64,000 nucleotides of DNA from Akkermansia muciniphila (GTDB taxonomy: Bacteria > Verrucomicrobiota > Verrucomicrobiia > Verrucomicrobiales > Akkermansiaceae), in NCBI GenBank assembly GCA_945890645.1, contig CAMDCV010000008.1, positions 1-64,000 of the forward strand, read 5' to 3'. Each line of letters starts with the position of its first letter. Positions within the stretch are counted from its first letter, which is position 1. A model generated the notes under the pieces. That model made no database searches and was not told the origin of the DNA. It saw only the letters and a program-made list of their open reading frames with translations. The position numbers were made by a program, and so were the translations under genes. This document shows, piece after piece, positions 35,978 through 51,974 of the stretch.

Positions 35978-38900
35978 AACGAAGCGGCCGAGATGAACGA
36001 TTCGGTTTCCAAGGATGCCTTCGTGATGCCCAACAGAACCGGCTCGCCTTCGGCAGGTTTGCCGCCGTTTGCGATGATCTGGTCGTTGATGCGTTGAAAG
36101 GTGGTTTTCTCCACTTGGTCGCCCCAGAGGAAATCATCGGCATCGCCGGGATCGGTGATCTTCACTTTACGCAGCATCTGACGTACGATGACTTCGATGT
36201 GCTTGTCGTTGATTTCCACGCCTTGCACACGATAGACCGACTGCACTTCGTTCACCAAGTGTTCTTGGAGTTCGCGAGCGCCGCAGGCTTCGAGCAAGTC
36301 TTCCGGAGAAACGGAACCTTCGGTCAAATGGTCACCGCGCGATACGCGGTCGCCTTCGGTCACGATGATGTGTTTGCCCATCGGTACCAAGTGCTCCATT
36401 TCCTCGCCGGTTTGCGCATCGGTCACGATCACGCGCTTCTTGGCGCGGATGTTGTTGCCGAAGGAAATGATGCCGTCGATCTTGGCGATGACACAGGCGT
36501 CCTTCGGTTTGCGGGCTTCGAAAAGTTCCGCTACCCGTGGCAGACCACCGGTGATGTCCTTAGTACGAGCCACTTTACGCGGCGTCTTGGCCAGCATGGT
36601 GCCGCCCGCTACGCTTTCGCCTTCTTTTACCGACAGGCGAGCGCCAACGGGAATCGAGTAGCTGGCGATAATCTCGTCAGTCTTCGGATCGCGGATGACG
36701 ACTTGTGGGTGAAGGTCTTCCTTGTGCTCGGTGACCAGCATCCCCTTCTTGCCCGTTTCCTTGTCGGTCTCGGTCTGAACGGTGATACCCTTGATCATGT
36801 CGCGGAATTCCACTTTACCAGATTTCTCGGTGAGAATCGGCACGTTATACGGATCCCATTTCGCCAGCACGTCGCCTTTTTTGACGTCTTCGCCGTCCTG
36901 CACTGGAATGAACGAACCGATAACGATCGGATGGCTCTCGAGTTCGAGACCGTCCTTGTCGCGCACGGATACGCTACCATTTTTGTTCAGGGCAACCCAA
37001 CCATCAGGCGAGTGCACGACGCGCAGGTCTTTGTAAACCAAACGACCCGTGTTCTTGGCATTGATGATCGGCTGTTTGAAGGCCGACGATGCCACACCAC
37101 CGACGTGGAACGTACGCATTGTCAACTGCGTGCCGGGCTCACCGATCGACTGAGCGGCGATGATGCCGACAGCTTCACCGATCTTGGCAGGCTTGCACGA
37201 GGCAAGGTTGAGGCCGTAGCATTTGATGCAGCAACCGCGCTTTGATTCACAAGTCAACACCGAGCGGATACGGAACTTGTCGAAGTTCAGATTTTCGATG
37301 GCTTTCGAAGCTTTCTCGGAAATGATTTCATCGATTTCGACAATGGTATCACCGGTTACCGGGTCGACGACTTTTTGCAGCGAAACACGGCCATAGATGC
37401 GCATCGCAAGTGTTGCCACTTCTTCGTCGCCATCATAAATCGGAGCTACGCTGATGCCGCTGACAGTGCCGCAATCCTCTTCGGTTACGATCACGTCTTG
37501 GGCTACGTCCACCAACTTACGAGTCATGTAACCCGAGTCAGCCGTTTTCAGAGCGGTGTCGGAGAGACCTTTACGGGCACCGTGAGTGGAGATGAAATAC
37601 TCGAGCACAGAGAGACCTTCGCGGAAGTTCGCGGTGATCGGGCGTTCGATAATTTCGCCGGAAGGCTTGGCCATCAGACCGCGCATACCGCCAAGCTGTT
37701 TGATCTGGCTCTTGTTACCCCGCGCACCGGAATCGACCATCATGAACAATGGCGAAATGCCTGCTTTGCCTTCGTTGTGCTCGATCTTGCGATAGAGGTG
37801 GTTGGCGATTTGGTCAGTGGCTTGCGTCCAGATGTCGATGACTTTCTGATAACGCTCGCCATCGGTGATGATACCGTTGCGGTATTGCTTCGTGACTTTT
37901 TCAACTTCAACGTAAGCGTTGGCAATGATGGCCGGTTTTTCTTCAGGGATCACCATGTCCACGATACCGACGGAGCAACCCGAGCGCGACGCTTCGCGGA
38001 AACCGAGATTTTTCAGAGCGTCCAGTGTTTCCACTGTGCCGCGTTGACCAGCGACTTGGTAGCAACGCCAGATGACGTCGGACATCTGCTTCTTACCAAC
38101 GGTGTAGTTGATGAAGCCCATGTCGTCTGGCCAAATTTCGTTGAAACGCACGCGGCCTGCGGTGGTCTCGATGATCTTCGCTTCCTTGTTGCCGAAATGG
38201 GTGTCTTTGCCCATGTCTTTATTGCTGATACGGATCCAGGTGTGGTAACCGATTTTTTTCGAAGCAATCGCGAACTCCACTTCGTCGGTGGTCGCGAACA
38301 AAGGAAGGTGAACATTTTTATCGCGTTCCCGATCTTTATCCGTGCGGATCGGAGCCCATGTCAGGTAGTACGAACCGAGAATGATGTCCTGCGAAGGCAC
38401 CGTGATCGGACGACCGCTGGCGGGCGAGAAGATGTTGTTCGGCGCCAACATGAGCTGACGGCACTCCATCTGCGCTTCCACCGAGAGTGGCACGTGAACG
38501 GCCATTTGGTCGCCGTCGAAGTCCGCGTTGAAAGCGGTACAAACCAGCGGATGGACGCGGATCGCTTCACCCTCGATGAGCTTCGGTTCGAAGCCTTGGA
38601 TCGAGAGACGGTGCAGCGTCGGTGCGCGGTTAAGGAGAATCGGGTGACCTTTGGTGACGTCGGCGAGGATGTCCCACACTTCTTTGGTCTTGCGATCGAT
38701 CATCTTCTTGGCTGAGCGAACTGTGTGGCAATAGCCGAGTTCTTTCAGGCGACGAATGATGAAGGGCTCAAATAGCGCGAGTGCCATTTTCTTCGGCAGA
38801 CCGCACTGATTGAGTTTGAGGTCGGGACCGATCACGATCACCGAACGACCGGAGTAGTCGACTCGTTTGCCGAGAAGGTTTTGACGGAAACGACCGCCTT

Positions 38901-39912
38901 TGCCCTTGAGCATGTCGGAGAGCGACTTGAGCGGACGGTTGCCCGCACCAGTAACAGCGCGACCGTGACGACCGTTGTCAAACAAAGCATCGACCGCTTC
39001 TTGCAGCATGCGTTTTTCGTTGCGGATAATCACGTCAGGCGTTTTCAGTTGCAACAAGTTCTTCAGACGGTTGTTGCGGTTGATGACGCGGCGATAGAGA
39101 TCGTTCAAGTCGGAAGTTGCGAAACGTCCGCCTTCGAGAGGCACCAACGGACGAAGGTCCGGCGGGATCACAGGCAATACGTTAAGCACCATCCATTCAG
39201 GACGGGAACGCGAGCCATGGAAGCCCTGGGTGATTTTCAGACGCTTGGCCAACTTCTTGCGGTTTTGCTTCGAACGAGTCGCGGCGAGTTGCTGCGTCAG
39301 GTCAACGATCAACGAAGGAAGATCGATCTGGCTGAGCAGGTCTTGGATCGCCTCGGCACCCATGCGAGCGCGGAAGGCTGATTCGCCGTAGGCGTCTTCG
39401 GCTTCGCGAAGTTCGGTTTCGGTGAGCAACTGACCGAGAGTCAAGTTGGTGGTGCCGACATCCGTCACGACGAAGTCTTCATAATAAATGATGCGCTCCA
39501 ACTGGCGAGCCGTGATGTCGAGCATCAGGCCGATGCGCGATGGCATGCATTTGTAGAACCAGATGTGCGAGACTGGCACGGCAAGTTCGATGTGGCCCAT
39601 GCGTTCGCGACGGACGCGCGAGAGAGTCACCTCCACGCCGCAACGGTCGCAGACGACGCCCTTGTGCTTGATGCGCTTGTATTTGCCGCAAGCACATTCC
39701 CAGTCACGGGTGGGTCCAAAGATCCGCTCACAGAACAAACCGCCTTTTTCCGGTTTGAATGTGCGGTAGTTAATCGTTTCTGGGTTCTTCACCTCCCCTT
39801 TCGACCACGACCGGATGATGTCCGGTGCCGCCACAGTAATGGCGATTTGGTCGAATTGTTCAGGTTTTTCCTCAACTCCAAAAAGTTCACGTAAGTTCGT
39901 TTCAACGCTCAT
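35752..39912 (-). CDS. rpoC: DNA-directed RNA polymerase subunit beta'
   Basis: The 1386-residue protein is full length. Near the N-terminus [20 protein letters not shown] is the zinc-ribbon; NADFDGDQM near residue 470 is the catalytic magnesium site; [13 protein letters not shown] near residue 895 is the second zinc site. It carries the polymerase active-site half that pairs with RpoB. It follows rpoB by 38 bp and ends in a strong terminator. Its last 226 bp are duplicated 3.5 kb downstream (32208-32433). Confidence 0.98.
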   Translation of the reverse strand: MSVETNLRELFGVEEKPEQFDQIAITVAAPDIIRSWSKGEVKNPETINYRTFKPEKGGLFCERIFGPTRDWECACGKYKRIKHKGVVCDRCGVEVTLSRVRRERMGHIELAVPVSHIWFYKCMPSRIGLMLDITARQLERIIYYEDFVVTDVGTTNLTLGQLLTETELREAEDAYGESAFRARMGAEAIQDLLSQIDLPSLIVDLTQQLAATRSKQNRKKLAKRLKITQGFHGSRSRPEWMVLNVLPVIPPDLRPLVPLEGGRFATSDLNDLYRRVINRNNRLKNLLQLKTPDVIIRNEKRMLQEAVDALFDNGRHGRAVTGAGNRPLKSLSDMLKGKGGRFRQNLLGKRVDYSGRSVIVIGPDLKLNQCGLPKKMALALFEPFIIRRLKELGYCHTVRSAKKMIDRKTKEVWDILADVTKGHPILLNRAPTLHRLSIQGFEPKLIEGEAIRVHPLVCTAFNADFDGDQMAVHVPLSVEAQMECRQLMLAPNNIFSPASGRPITVPSQDIILGSYYLTWAPIRTDKDRERDKNVHLPLFATTDEVEFAIASKKIGYHTWIRISNKDMGKDTHFGNKEAKIIETTAGRVRFNEIWPDDMGFINYTVGKKQMSDVIWRCYQVAGQRGTVETLDALKNLGFREASRSGCSVGIVDMVIPEEKPAIIANAYVEVEKVTKQYRNGIITDGERYQKVIDIWTQATDQIANHLYRKIEHNEGKAGISPLFMMVDSGARGNKSQIKQLGGMRGLMAKPSGEIIERPITANFREGLSVLEYFISTHGARKGLSDTALKTADSGYMTRKLVDVAQDVIVTEEDCGTVSGISVAPIYDGDEEVATLAMRIYGRVSLQKVVDPVTGDTIVEIDEIISEKASKAIENLNFDKFRIRSVLTCESKRGCCIKCYGLNLASCKPAKIGEAVGIIAAQSIGEPGTQLTMRTFHVGGVASSAFKQPIINAKNTGRLVYKDLRVVHSPDGWVALNKNGSVSVRDKDGLELESHPIVIGSFIPVQDGEDVKKGDVLAKWDPYNVPILTEKSGKVEFRDMIKGITVQTETDKETGKKGMLVTEHKEDLHPQVVIRDPKTDEIIASYSIPVGARLSVKEGESVAGGTMLAKTPRKVARTKDITGGLPRVAELFEARKPKDACVIAKIDGIISFGNNIRAKKRVIVTDAQTGEEMEHLVPMGKHIIVTEGDRVSRGDHLTEGSVSPEDLLEACGARELQEHLVNEVQSVYRVQGVEINDKHIEVIVRQMLRKVKITDPGDADDFLWGDQVEKTTFQRINDQIIANGGKPAEGEPVLLGITKASLETESFISAASFQDTTRVLTEASTLGKVDYLNGFKENVIMGHLIPAGTGFNRHREVDVEFTVEEPEPIFVAPESDLIEEDESAITA

Positions 39913-39950
39913 AGAAAATAGATTGTTAGTAGTTCAGTTCGGGTTAGGGA

Positions 39951-43898
<3,948 letters not shown>

Positions 43899-43930
43899 AA
43901 TAATTTTCAGTTGGTAGTGCTAGCAAGTTG

Positions 43931-43955
43931 AGCCCGATCCGGTAAACGGTTCGGG
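43931..43955 (-). promoter_or_regulatory. Hairpin in the rpoB leader
   Basis: GCCCGA and TCGGGC (6 bp), one mismatch, then CCG/CGG with a small loop, lie about 30 bp upstream of rpoB, within the 218-bp rplL-rpoB spacer. There is no T-run. The spacer also has an imperfect CGTGG/CCACG stem near 44073-44094. A processing or attenuation role is possible but not shown. Confidence 0.45.
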
Positions 43956-44116
43956 CGAGGACAGGTTCAGGAGATTGTTTTTCGAATCGAGATCGGCGGG
44001 AATGGTCGCATGCGGGAGAGGGAAAATCGTGAGGGAGTGACAACTCGCGCCGGTTTCGTGGGGGAAATTCCCCGTGGCCGCCTGAGCGACCACGAGGAGA
44101 AATCCGATAGTTGGAA

Positions 44117-44488
44117 TTATTTGAGTTCGACTTTTGCGCCAGCTTCTTCAAGCTTTTTCTTGGCAGCTTCACCAGCGTCTTTCGAAACGCCTTCAAGCAC
44201 CTTAGCGGGAGCACTTTCGACCAATTTCTTGGCGTCAGCGAGACCGAGTCCGGGAGCCACTTCGCGCACTGCCTTAATGACAGCGATCTTGTTGGGTCCA
44301 CCTTCGGTGATCACGACATCGAATTCAGTCTTTTCTTCAGCAGCTTCTGCCACTGGACCAGCCGCAGCAACTGCGGTCGGTGCGGCAGCGGAAACGCCCC
44401 ATGCTTCTTCCAATTTTTTAACGAGGTCAGCAGCTTCCAGAACGGAAAGCTTGCCGAGTTCTTCTACGAGTTTGTCTAGGTCAGCCAT
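44117..44488 (-). CDS. rplL: 50S ribosomal protein L7/L12
   Basis: The 123-residue protein has the N-terminal dimerisation domain ([20 protein letters not shown]), Ala/Pro-rich hinge and C-terminal factor-binding domain ([20 protein letters not shown] and AKKLVESAP). It forms the ribosomal stalk with L10. It follows rplJ by 147 bp. Confidence 0.97.
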   Translation of the reverse strand: MADLDKLVEELGKLSVLEAADLVKKLEEAWGVSAAAPTAVAAAGPVAEAAEEKTEFDVVITEGGPNKIAVIKAVREVAPGLGLADAKKLVESAPAKVLEGVSKDAGEAAKKKLEEAGAKVELK

Positions 44489-44635
44489 TGTATTGTATTT
44501 GTGCGGTATCGTCGCACCCGAAAGCCTTCGGGCATTTCAGACTGGCAGCCACCAGCCCGACGAGGAACCATTTTCGTGTTCAAGGAGTTTTGCCGAAGCG
44601 CTACTCCCATCTGTTCAAAGGGATTCCGAGGAGGA

Positions 44636-45115
44636 TTAATCTTCGGGGTTAAATTTTTTCTTGATGATACGAGCGATGCGTGAGCCGGGCTCGTTGATTG
44701 TGCCAAGCAATTGCGACAGCACGGATTCGCGGGAAATGATGCTGGAGATGGCCTTAAGCTTATCAGCATCGAGGATTTGTCCACCGAGCACACCGACTTT
44801 CATCGATGGCTTTTTGAACTCTTTCTCGAAGTTGCTGATGGCTTTGGCGGCAGCGAAGATTTCACTTTGTCCGCTAATGAAAGCGGTTTGTCCGACGAGG
44901 CTTTCGCTCACGTCTGGCAGACCAGCCTCGGCCATTGCCTGGCGGAGGTAGGTGTTTTTGGCAACGTGGCACTCGGCACCGGCAGCGGTCAGGCGGTTGC
45001 GCAGTTCTGAGAACTGAGGAACGGTCATGCCGGTGTAATCGATGACGATCACGTAAGGAGAGTTGTTTACCTGCTCCTGCAATGCGTCGATGATGATTTT
45101 CTTATCTGGATTCAT
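44636..45115 (-). CDS. rplJ: 50S ribosomal protein L10
   Basis: The 159-residue protein begins MNPDKKIIIDALQEQVNNSP and has VIDYTGMTVPQFSELRNRL, as in L10 that anchors L7/L12 dimers at the base of the stalk. Short C-terminus typical of the family. It lies 21 bp after rplA; in E. coli L10 regulates this operon by binding its leader, which cannot be judged here. Confidence 0.97.
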   Translation of the reverse strand: MNPDKKIIIDALQEQVNNSPYVIVIDYTGMTVPQFSELRNRLTAAGAECHVAKNTYLRQAMAEAGLPDVSESLVGQTAFISGQSEIFAAAKAISNFEKEFKKPSMKVGVLGGQILDADKLKAISSIISRESVLSQLLGTINEPGSRIARIIKKKFNPED

Positions 45116-45136
45116 AATATATTGCGGGGCTGAGGA

Positions 45137-45844
45137 TTAAGCGGTGACTTTGGTGTAAACAGAGGATTCCAATTCCAGACCGGGCAGCATGGTCGCGGCG
45201 ATGGTGACGCTGCGCATGTAGTTGCCTTTGGCGGTGGCGGGCTTGGCGCGGACGACGCTGTCGATGAACGCGGAGGCGTTTTCAGCAATGGCTTCGCTCG
45301 AGAACGAAAGTTTGCCAATCGATGCGGCGATGTTGCCGTTTTTGTCGAGTTTATAGTCGATACGACCGGCTTTGACCTCTTTGATGGCCTTCGCGGTGTC
45401 GTCGGTGACGGTGCCGGTTTTCGGGTTGGGCATCAAGCCACGAGGACCAAGAACACGAGCGATTTTACGCACTTCGGTCATAGCGTCGGGTGTAGCAATG
45501 GCGACATCGAAATCGGTGAAACCACCTTGCACTTTGGCGATGAGGTCTTCGTAACCGACATGGTCGGCACCAGCTTCGAGAGCGGCTTTTGCGGCATCGC
45601 CCTGGGCGAAAACGACAACCCGGACATTGCGACCGGTGCCGTTAGGAAGGGCTACCGAGCCACGGACCATTTGGTCGCTCTTGCGAGGATCCACACCGAG
45701 GTGGATCGAGACCGTCACGGCGGGGTCGAATTTAGGAGCGGGAAAACCTTTGATAGTTTCCACGGCGGCACTGAGGCCATAGGGCTTTGATTTATCGATC
45801 AAAGCCACAGCTTTTTGGTATCGTTTGCTACGTTGTTTGGACAT
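45137..45844 (-). CDS. rplA: 50S ribosomal protein L1
   Basis: The 235-residue protein has YGLSAAVETIKGFPAPKFD near residue 22, PNGTGRNVRVVVFA and VLGPRGLMPNPKTGTV, the L1 signatures. It binds 23S rRNA at the L1 stalk and in many bacteria represses the rplK-rplA mRNA. It follows rplK by 84 bp. Confidence 0.98.
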   Translation of the reverse strand: MSKQRSKRYQKAVALIDKSKPYGLSAAVETIKGFPAPKFDPAVTVSIHLGVDPRKSDQMVRGSVALPNGTGRNVRVVVFAQGDAAKAALEAGADHVGYEDLIAKVQGGFTDFDVAIATPDAMTEVRKIARVLGPRGLMPNPKTGTVTDDTAKAIKEVKAGRIDYKLDKNGNIAASIGKLSFSSEAIAENASAFIDSVVRAKPATAKGNYMRSVTIAATMLPGLELESSVYTKVTA

Positions 45845-45928
45845 GATTGCGTATGGTTGGCAGTGATGGCGGATCTGTGGAAACAGACCCTCCTGCGGTG
45901 TCGCGGCGCGGGCGCCACGACAAGAGTA

Positions 45929-46357
45929 TTACATTCCTTCGACTTCGATGCCCATTTGGCGGGCGGTGCCGGCGAGAATACGAGCGGCTGCTTCGGGATT
46001 CTTGGTGTTGAGGTCGGGCATCTTGCGATTGACGACTTCCATCAATTTTTCCTTGGTCAGTTTCGCGACTTTGATTTTGTGTGGCTCCTTCGATCCAGAG
46101 GCGATGCCAGCAGCTTTTTTCAGCAAGTTGCCAGCGGGTGGCTGCTTGGTGACGAAAGTGAACGACTTGTCTTTGTAAACCGTGATCACCACGGGAAGAA
46201 CATCGCCCGCTTGTGATTGGGTAGCAGCGTTGAACTCTTTGCAAAACGCCATAATGTTCACACCGCGTTGACCGAGAGCTGGACCGACGGGTGGGGATGG
46301 ATTGGCGGAGCCTGCGGGGATTTGCAATTTGATGAATCCGGTAATTTCTTTAGCCAT
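45929..46357 (-). CDS. rplK: 50S ribosomal protein L11
   Basis: From ATG 46357 the 142-residue protein reads [20 protein letters not shown] and contains [18 protein letters not shown], the L11 N-terminal domain, and a C-terminal domain ending [10 protein letters not shown]. The longer frame from 46411 adds 18 non-conserved residues. It is at the GTPase-associated centre. Confidence 0.98.
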   Translation of the reverse strand: MAKEITGFIKLQIPAGSANPSPPVGPALGQRGVNIMAFCKEFNAATQSQAGDVLPVVITVYKDKSFTFVTKQPPAGNLLKKAAGIASGSKEPHKIKVAKLTKEKLMEVVNRKMPDLNTKNPEAAARILAGTARQMGIEVEGM

Positions 46358-46435
46358 GACTAGGGATGTGTAATATTGTGAGTGAGTAGAACCGTTGATT
46401 TGCCGAAGCACCGGAACGGAACCGGCAGCGTTTCA

Positions 46436-47005
46436 TCAGGCACGCTCGACCTGCCAGAATTCCAAATCCACGGGAGTGGAGCGGCCGAAAATCGTGACCG
46501 CCACGCGCAGCTTACCGCGCTCTGGGTCAATTTCTTCGACGATGCCGTTTTGGCTTTCAAAAGGACCATCGGCCACGCGCACGGTGTCGCCGACTTCAAA
46601 AACGATGGAGGGACGAACGCTGTCCTCGCGTTCGCGCATTTGTGCAAGCAATGCCTCGACTTCGCGAGCGCGCATGGGCACGGGACGATCCTTGGTGCCA
46701 GCAAAGCCGATCACGCCGTCCATTTCTTTAAGGAAATACCAGGTTTTCTCGATGAGTTGATTCGATTCATCGAACAAATTCATGTTGACGATAATGTAAC
46801 CGGGAAAGAATTTGCGACGCGATTCGGTTTTCTTACCTTTGCGCACTTCCGAGACAGTCTCCATAGGCACGAGGGCATCGAAGACATAATCGCCGAGTTC
46901 CTGCTCCTTCGAATCACGCATGATGCGCTCACGGACTTTGCCTTCCTGGCCGGAGAGGACGTGAACGACATACCATTGGTTTTTATTTTCGGTAGCTGCG
47001 GACAT
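46436..47005 (-). CDS. nusG: Transcription termination/antitermination protein NusG
   Basis: The 189-residue protein has the NGN domain (QWYVVHVLSGQEGKVRERI near residue 10, FFPGYIIVNMNL, WYFLKEMDGVIGFAGT) and a C-terminal KOW domain (EVGDTVRVADGPFESQNGIV). It couples RNA polymerase to the ribosome or Rho. It follows secE by 62 bp. Confidence 0.97.
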   Translation of the reverse strand: MSAATENKNQWYVVHVLSGQEGKVRERIMRDSKEQELGDYVFDALVPMETVSEVRKGKKTESRRKFFPGYIIVNMNLFDESNQLIEKTWYFLKEMDGVIGFAGTKDRPVPMRAREVEALLAQMREREDSVRPSIVFEVGDTVRVADGPFESQNGIVEEIDPERGKLRVAVTIFGRSTPVDLEFWQVERA

Positions 47006-47067
47006 TGGGATGGGAGAAAAATCGAGCGAAAAAGAGTCAACACCTCGAAGAGGCGGGGCGGAAATTG

Positions 47068-47292
47068 TTATGATGCGAACAGGTTAGTCAAGAAAGAAAG
47101 TGCTTTTGTCAAAAATAAATCCCAAAAGTTCACAAATCCTGCAAGCAACACCATGGCGATGAGCACGACAACGGTGGAATCAACCAACTCCTTGTATTTT
47201 TTGAGCCCTTTGATTTTCGGATCGGACTCCCAAGGCCAACTGGCTTTTTTGAGTTCTCCGGCGACTTCGCTGATGAATTTAGAAATGTTCAC
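47068..47292 (-). CDS. secE: Preprotein translocase subunit SecE
   Basis: The 74-residue protein has the conserved amphipathic helix (FISEVAGELKKASWPWESDP) and one C-terminal membrane helix (VLIAMVLLAGFVNFWDLFL). It clamps SecY in the inner membrane. Position between tRNA-Trp and nusG is standard. Confidence 0.95.
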   Translation of the reverse strand: MNISKFISEVAGELKKASWPWESDPKIKGLKKYKELVDSTVVVLIAMVLLAGFVNFWDLFLTKALSFLTNLFAS

Positions 47293-47335
47293 GGTGAATT
47301 AAGGAAACGGGATGAGAGGCTGAAAAGCTTTGCAG

Positions 47336-47411
47336 TGGCACGGCGGGAGGGACTTGAACCCCCAACACTCGGTTTTGGAGACCGATGCTCTACCAATTGA
47401 ACTACCGCCGT
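47336..47411 (-). tRNA. tRNA-Trp(CCA)
   Basis: A minus-strand cloverleaf: acceptor ACGGCGG/CCGCCGT, D-arm GTTCAATTGGTAGAGC, anticodon stem TCGGT/ACCGA around CTCCAAA (anticodon CCA), T-arm GGGGGTTCAAGTCCCTC, discriminator G and encoded CCA (47338-47336). It lies between tuf and secE. Confidence 0.95.
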
Positions 47412-47439
47412 AGATTACTGAAAGTGATTTAGCTGAATC

Positions 47440-47473
47440 GGAGGCACCCGGGATTTTCGCCCCAAGTGCCTCC
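47440..47473 (-). other. Hairpin in tuf to tRNA-Trp spacer
   Basis: GGAGGCAC (47440-47447) and GTGCCTCC (47466-47473) form a perfect 8-bp inverted repeat with an 18-base loop, 54 bp after the tuf stop on the minus strand. There is no T-run, so it may be an RNA-processing stem rather than a terminator. Confidence 0.5.
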
Positions 47474-47527
47474 TGACGGGCTTAGCCTAGACGAATGAAA
47501 CGCCTAAGTAAAGCAAATCTTTTCAGC

Positions 47528-48712
<1,185 letters not shown>

Positions 48713-48783
48713 AATAGTAGTTTGTTTCGCTTGAGGCTGTGGTTGATGTGGTTGATGTGGGCTGCTGAACTGCAAGACAGGGA

Positions 48784-48858
<75 letters not shown>

Positions 48859-48904
48859 AGCTTTCGCTGCATGCCGTTCCCCAGAGGTGCCAGAAAACTG
48901 TCAG

Positions 48905-48925
48905 CCGCCCGGGAAAAGCGGGCGG
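48905..48925. repeat. GC palindrome next to the tuf promoter
   Basis: CCGCCCG (48905-48911), a 7-base loop, CGGGCGG (48919-48925). It overlaps the expected transcription start of the tRNA-Thr-tuf transcript; a role in initiation (GC-rich discriminator) or as a regulator site is inferred. Confidence 0.45.
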
Positions 48926-48926
48926 G

Positions 48927-48954
48927 AAATTAACAGTTAATTACGTTCTGTCAA
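48927..48954 (-). promoter_or_regulatory. Promoter of the tRNA-Thr-tuf transcript
   Basis: On the minus strand TTGACA (48954-48949) and TAATTT (48932-48927) are 16 bp apart, about 70 bp upstream of tRNA-Thr. A CCGCCCG/CGGGCGG palindrome (48905-48925) lies just downstream of the -10, near the likely start site. Confidence 0.65.
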
Positions 48955-49093
48955 AAAAAATATCACTTGTTTCGGGTTTTTTTTCACAGTTGCTGCGTTT
49001 CTCTGACCCTTCAGTGCCATTTCATTTTCACACCCCTTGCGCATGACAAAAGTTTTCCGTGCAAAAACCATTACAATTCCGCTAACTGCGCCT

Positions 49094-49909
49094 GTGAAAT
49101 TCGCCATTTGCAACGAAACTTTCGGTTCGATTCCTCTCGCTGAGGCCGCTCGGATTGCCCGCGATTGCGATTACACAGGATTGGAAATAGCTCCGTTTAC
49201 ACTGGCAGAGGAGCCATCGACGATTTCCCTATCAAAAGCGAAGCAATGGGGTGACGAAGTACGCGACGAGGGAGTGGAGGTAGTGGGCTTGCATTGGCTC
49301 TTGGTGAAACCTCTGGGATTGCACCTAACTACCCCCGATGACGCGATCCGCCAAAAGACGCTCGATTTCAGTCGTCACCTCGCCGATGTCTGCCACGCCT
49401 TGGGTGGCACGATTATGGTGTGGGGCTCGCCGAAACAGCGAAACATTGAAACCGATTGGGACCGCAACGATGCCGCAAAACGTGCGGCCGAGCTTTTCCG
49501 CGCCGTCGCGGAACATTGCGAACCGTTAGGGGTGACGCTAGCACTGGAACCACTCGGTGCGGTGGAAACAAATTTTCTCACGAGTGCAGCGGAAACGATA
49601 GAACTCATCAAGCAAGTCGATCATGCGCACTGCCGTCTTCATCTCGATGTGAAAGCGATGAGCTATGAAAGCATACCCATCGCCGAGGTAATCCGTCGCA
49701 GCCAAACGCACACCGTTCATTTCCATGCGAACGATCCGAACCTGCGCGGACCAGGAATGGGTGAGGTGTTATATGAGCCCATCGTCAAAGCCCTTCGCGA
49801 GACTGATTACAAGGGTTGGGTGAGTGTGGAAGTTTTTGACTACTCCCCTACCCCCGAAGCGATTGCACGGGAATCACGCGAAAACTTGCGGCGTTTCTTT
49901 GGTAGCTAA
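49094..49909 (+). CDS. Sugar phosphate isomerase/epimerase (TIM barrel)
   Basis: The 271-residue protein is taken from a GTG at 49094 (reading [13 protein letters not shown]), the usual start in this family; ATG 49043 would add 17 non-conserved residues. It has [49 protein letters not shown] and [10 protein letters not shown], the AP-endonuclease-2-like TIM-barrel sugar isomerase/epimerase pattern with metal ligands. Substrate unknown. It is divergent from the tRNA-Thr-tuf operon. Confidence 0.85.
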   Translation: MKFAICNETFGSIPLAEAARIARDCDYTGLEIAPFTLAEEPSTISLSKAKQWGDEVRDEGVEVVGLHWLLVKPLGLHLTTPDDAIRQKTLDFSRHLADVCHALGGTIMVWGSPKQRNIETDWDRNDAAKRAAELFRAVAEHCEPLGVTLALEPLGAVETNFLTSAAETIELIKQVDHAHCRLHLDVKAMSYESIPIAEVIRRSQTHTVHFHANDPNLRGPGMGEVLYEPIVKALRETDYKGWVSVEVFDYSPTPEAIARESRENLRRFFGS

Positions 49910-49929
49910 TCAGTGAGCACCGCCACGGA

Positions 49930-51969
49930 TCAAAAAGGCGCATCTTCATCGCTCCAGTGATTTCCCACTTGCCACTCCTCCACCATCGATGCCGGAAAAT
50001 CATTCAGGAAACGTGAGGGCTGCTGCATGATGTCGCCGCTGTAGGACTTCGGGTTGATCATCGGATAGAGCATGTAAAGTTGGTCCTTGGCGCGCGTGAT
50101 CGCGACATAGAACAAACGCCGTTCTTCTTCCAGCATAGCATTGTCATCGGACTCCAGCACACGACCATTGGGAAATTGTCCTTCCGCGAGCCAGATCAGA
50201 AACACCACCTTCCACTCGAGTCCTTTTGATTGATGGATCGAGGAAAGCGTGACCTTCGCCTGCTCTTCTTGCTCCTGCGGAGCATTGGGATCAACATCGG
50301 TATTGCTGAGCAGCGACATCTGCTCAAGAAACAATTGGATATCATCAAATCCATTGGCAAATTCCATCAGCTTTTCGATGTCACTGCGGCGCGATTCGTA
50401 GTTGTCGAATGTCGCTTGCAGATAGTCATCGTACATTCCCTCCAGCACGCTGTAAATCATGTCAGCAGGTCGAGCAAAGCCATCGCCCCTCAGCGTTTCA
50501 TCGAGGATGTAGCCAACCTGTTGCCAATCGGCTTCGGCTTTTTTGGGTGGTTTGATTTCAGCAAAGAGTGCGGAGAATTTTTCGGGCGGGTGTTCTTTTT
50601 CCGCCCATCCGGTTTTCCACCAGGCATTCCACATTTTCACCGAGGAAGTGCCCCCGATGCCCGGCAGTAATTCAACCATACGCTTGAATGCCACCTCATC
50701 GCGACGGTTCGTCACGAAACGCAAGAACGCGCTAATGTCTTTGATATGTGCTTGCTCGAAAAACCGCAGTCCGCTGGTGATCGCAAAGGGGATGCCACGC
50801 AGAGTCAGCTCCATTTGTACTTCCAGACTTTGGAAATGCGCCCGATACAAAATGGCGATTTCTTCCAAGCCAATGCCCTCATCCTGCAATTCAAGAATTC
50901 GCTGTCCCACGAAAGCCGCCTGCATCGTCGGGTCTTCCACCACCACCATCGCGGGCTTCATCACGCCACCCGTACGCTCCGCGCGAAGGTTTTTATCGAA
51001 GCGCTCGGTGTTCGCTCGAATCGCTTGGTTCGATAGATCGAGAATCTCCGGCACACTACGGTAGTTTGTTTCGATAGCGTAAGTGCGACACGCACGCTCT
51101 TGTTGCGGAAACGCGAGGATGTTTTTCATATTCGCGCCGCGCCAGGAATAGATCGACTGCGCGTCATCGCCCACGACCATGAGACTGTTTTTATCACCTT
51201 CTAGCAACTCAATCAATGCGCACTGCACTTGGTTCGTATCTTGAAATTCATCGACAAGAATATGACGGAATTTTTTCCGATAGAGTGCTAGCAGATCCTC
51301 GCGGTTTCGCAATAATTCGACGGTCTTCACTAAAAGGTCATCGAAGTCCATGCAGTTCGTCTGCTGTTTTTTCGCGATGTAGGCCACACGCACAGCTTCG
51401 ATTTCCTCGAACCACTCTTCAAAGTAGTCGTATCGCTCGGCGATGATGTCTTCCAATGACTGGCCGGTGTTTACCACTAAGCTAAACACTGATGCCAGCA
51501 CGTCTGCTTTCGGAAAACGCTTTTTATCCTCCTTCGAATCGCGCTTGCCGATGATGGATTGGATCATGGATTTTTGATCATCGCGGTCGAGGATCGTGAG
51601 AGAACGCGTGTAACCAATCTCTTCGGCATGTCGGCGGAGAATACGACTACCGATCGAGTGGAAAGTGCCCGCCCACAGATCTGAAGTATCTTGAGTGACT
51701 AGATCGCGCACACGACCAATCATCTCGCGGGCGGCTTTGTTCGTGAATGTCAGTAACAAGATGTTGCGCGCCTCTACTCCTTGATCGAGCAACCAAGCAA
51801 CACGATACGTGAGAGTGCGGGTTTTTCCCGAACCAGCGCCTGCAATCACAAGTGCCCGACCTTCAGGCGAACTCACCGCGGCGTATTGCTCGTCATTTAG
51901 CTCCTTGCGATAGTCGATGCCCGACGCATGAGTCGCGGCTTTGCGGTGGATTTGATACTCGCGTGCCAT
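49930..51969 (-). CDS. UvrD/PcrA-family ATP-dependent helicase
   Basis: The 679-residue protein has Walker A GAGSGKTRTLTYRVAWL, motif Ia LLLTFTNKAAREM, DEFQDTNQVQCAL (motif II), GDDAQSIYSWRGA (motif III), ETNYRSVPEIL (motif IV), SSIHQSKGLEWKVV (V) and EERRLFYVAITRAKDQLYML (VI). It is a 3'-5' superfamily 1A DNA helicase, somewhat shorter than canonical PcrA at the C-terminus. It converges with the sugar isomerase gene. Confidence 0.92.
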   Translation of the reverse strand: MAREYQIHRKAATHASGIDYRKELNDEQYAAVSSPEGRALVIAGAGSGKTRTLTYRVAWLLDQGVEARNILLLTFTNKAAREMIGRVRDLVTQDTSDLWAGTFHSIGSRILRRHAEEIGYTRSLTILDRDDQKSMIQSIIGKRDSKEDKKRFPKADVLASVFSLVVNTGQSLEDIIAERYDYFEEWFEEIEAVRVAYIAKKQQTNCMDFDDLLVKTVELLRNREDLLALYRKKFRHILVDEFQDTNQVQCALIELLEGDKNSLMVVGDDAQSIYSWRGANMKNILAFPQQERACRTYAIETNYRSVPEILDLSNQAIRANTERFDKNLRAERTGGVMKPAMVVVEDPTMQAAFVGQRILELQDEGIGLEEIAILYRAHFQSLEVQMELTLRGIPFAITSGLRFFEQAHIKDISAFLRFVTNRRDEVAFKRMVELLPGIGGTSSVKMWNAWWKTGWAEKEHPPEKFSALFAEIKPPKKAEADWQQVGYILDETLRGDGFARPADMIYSVLEGMYDDYLQATFDNYESRRSDIEKLMEFANGFDDIQLFLEQMSLLSNTDVDPNAPQEQEEQAKVTLSSIHQSKGLEWKVVFLIWLAEGQFPNGRVLESDDNAMLEEERRLFYVAITRAKDQLYMLYPMINPKSYSGDIMQQPSRFLNDFPASMVEEWQVGNHWSDEDAPF

Positions 51970-51974
51970 GTCGA

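Noticed and set aside
35854-37245. 463-codon plus-strand frame opposite rpoC
   Set aside because: Antisense shadow of rpoC without recognisable motifs.
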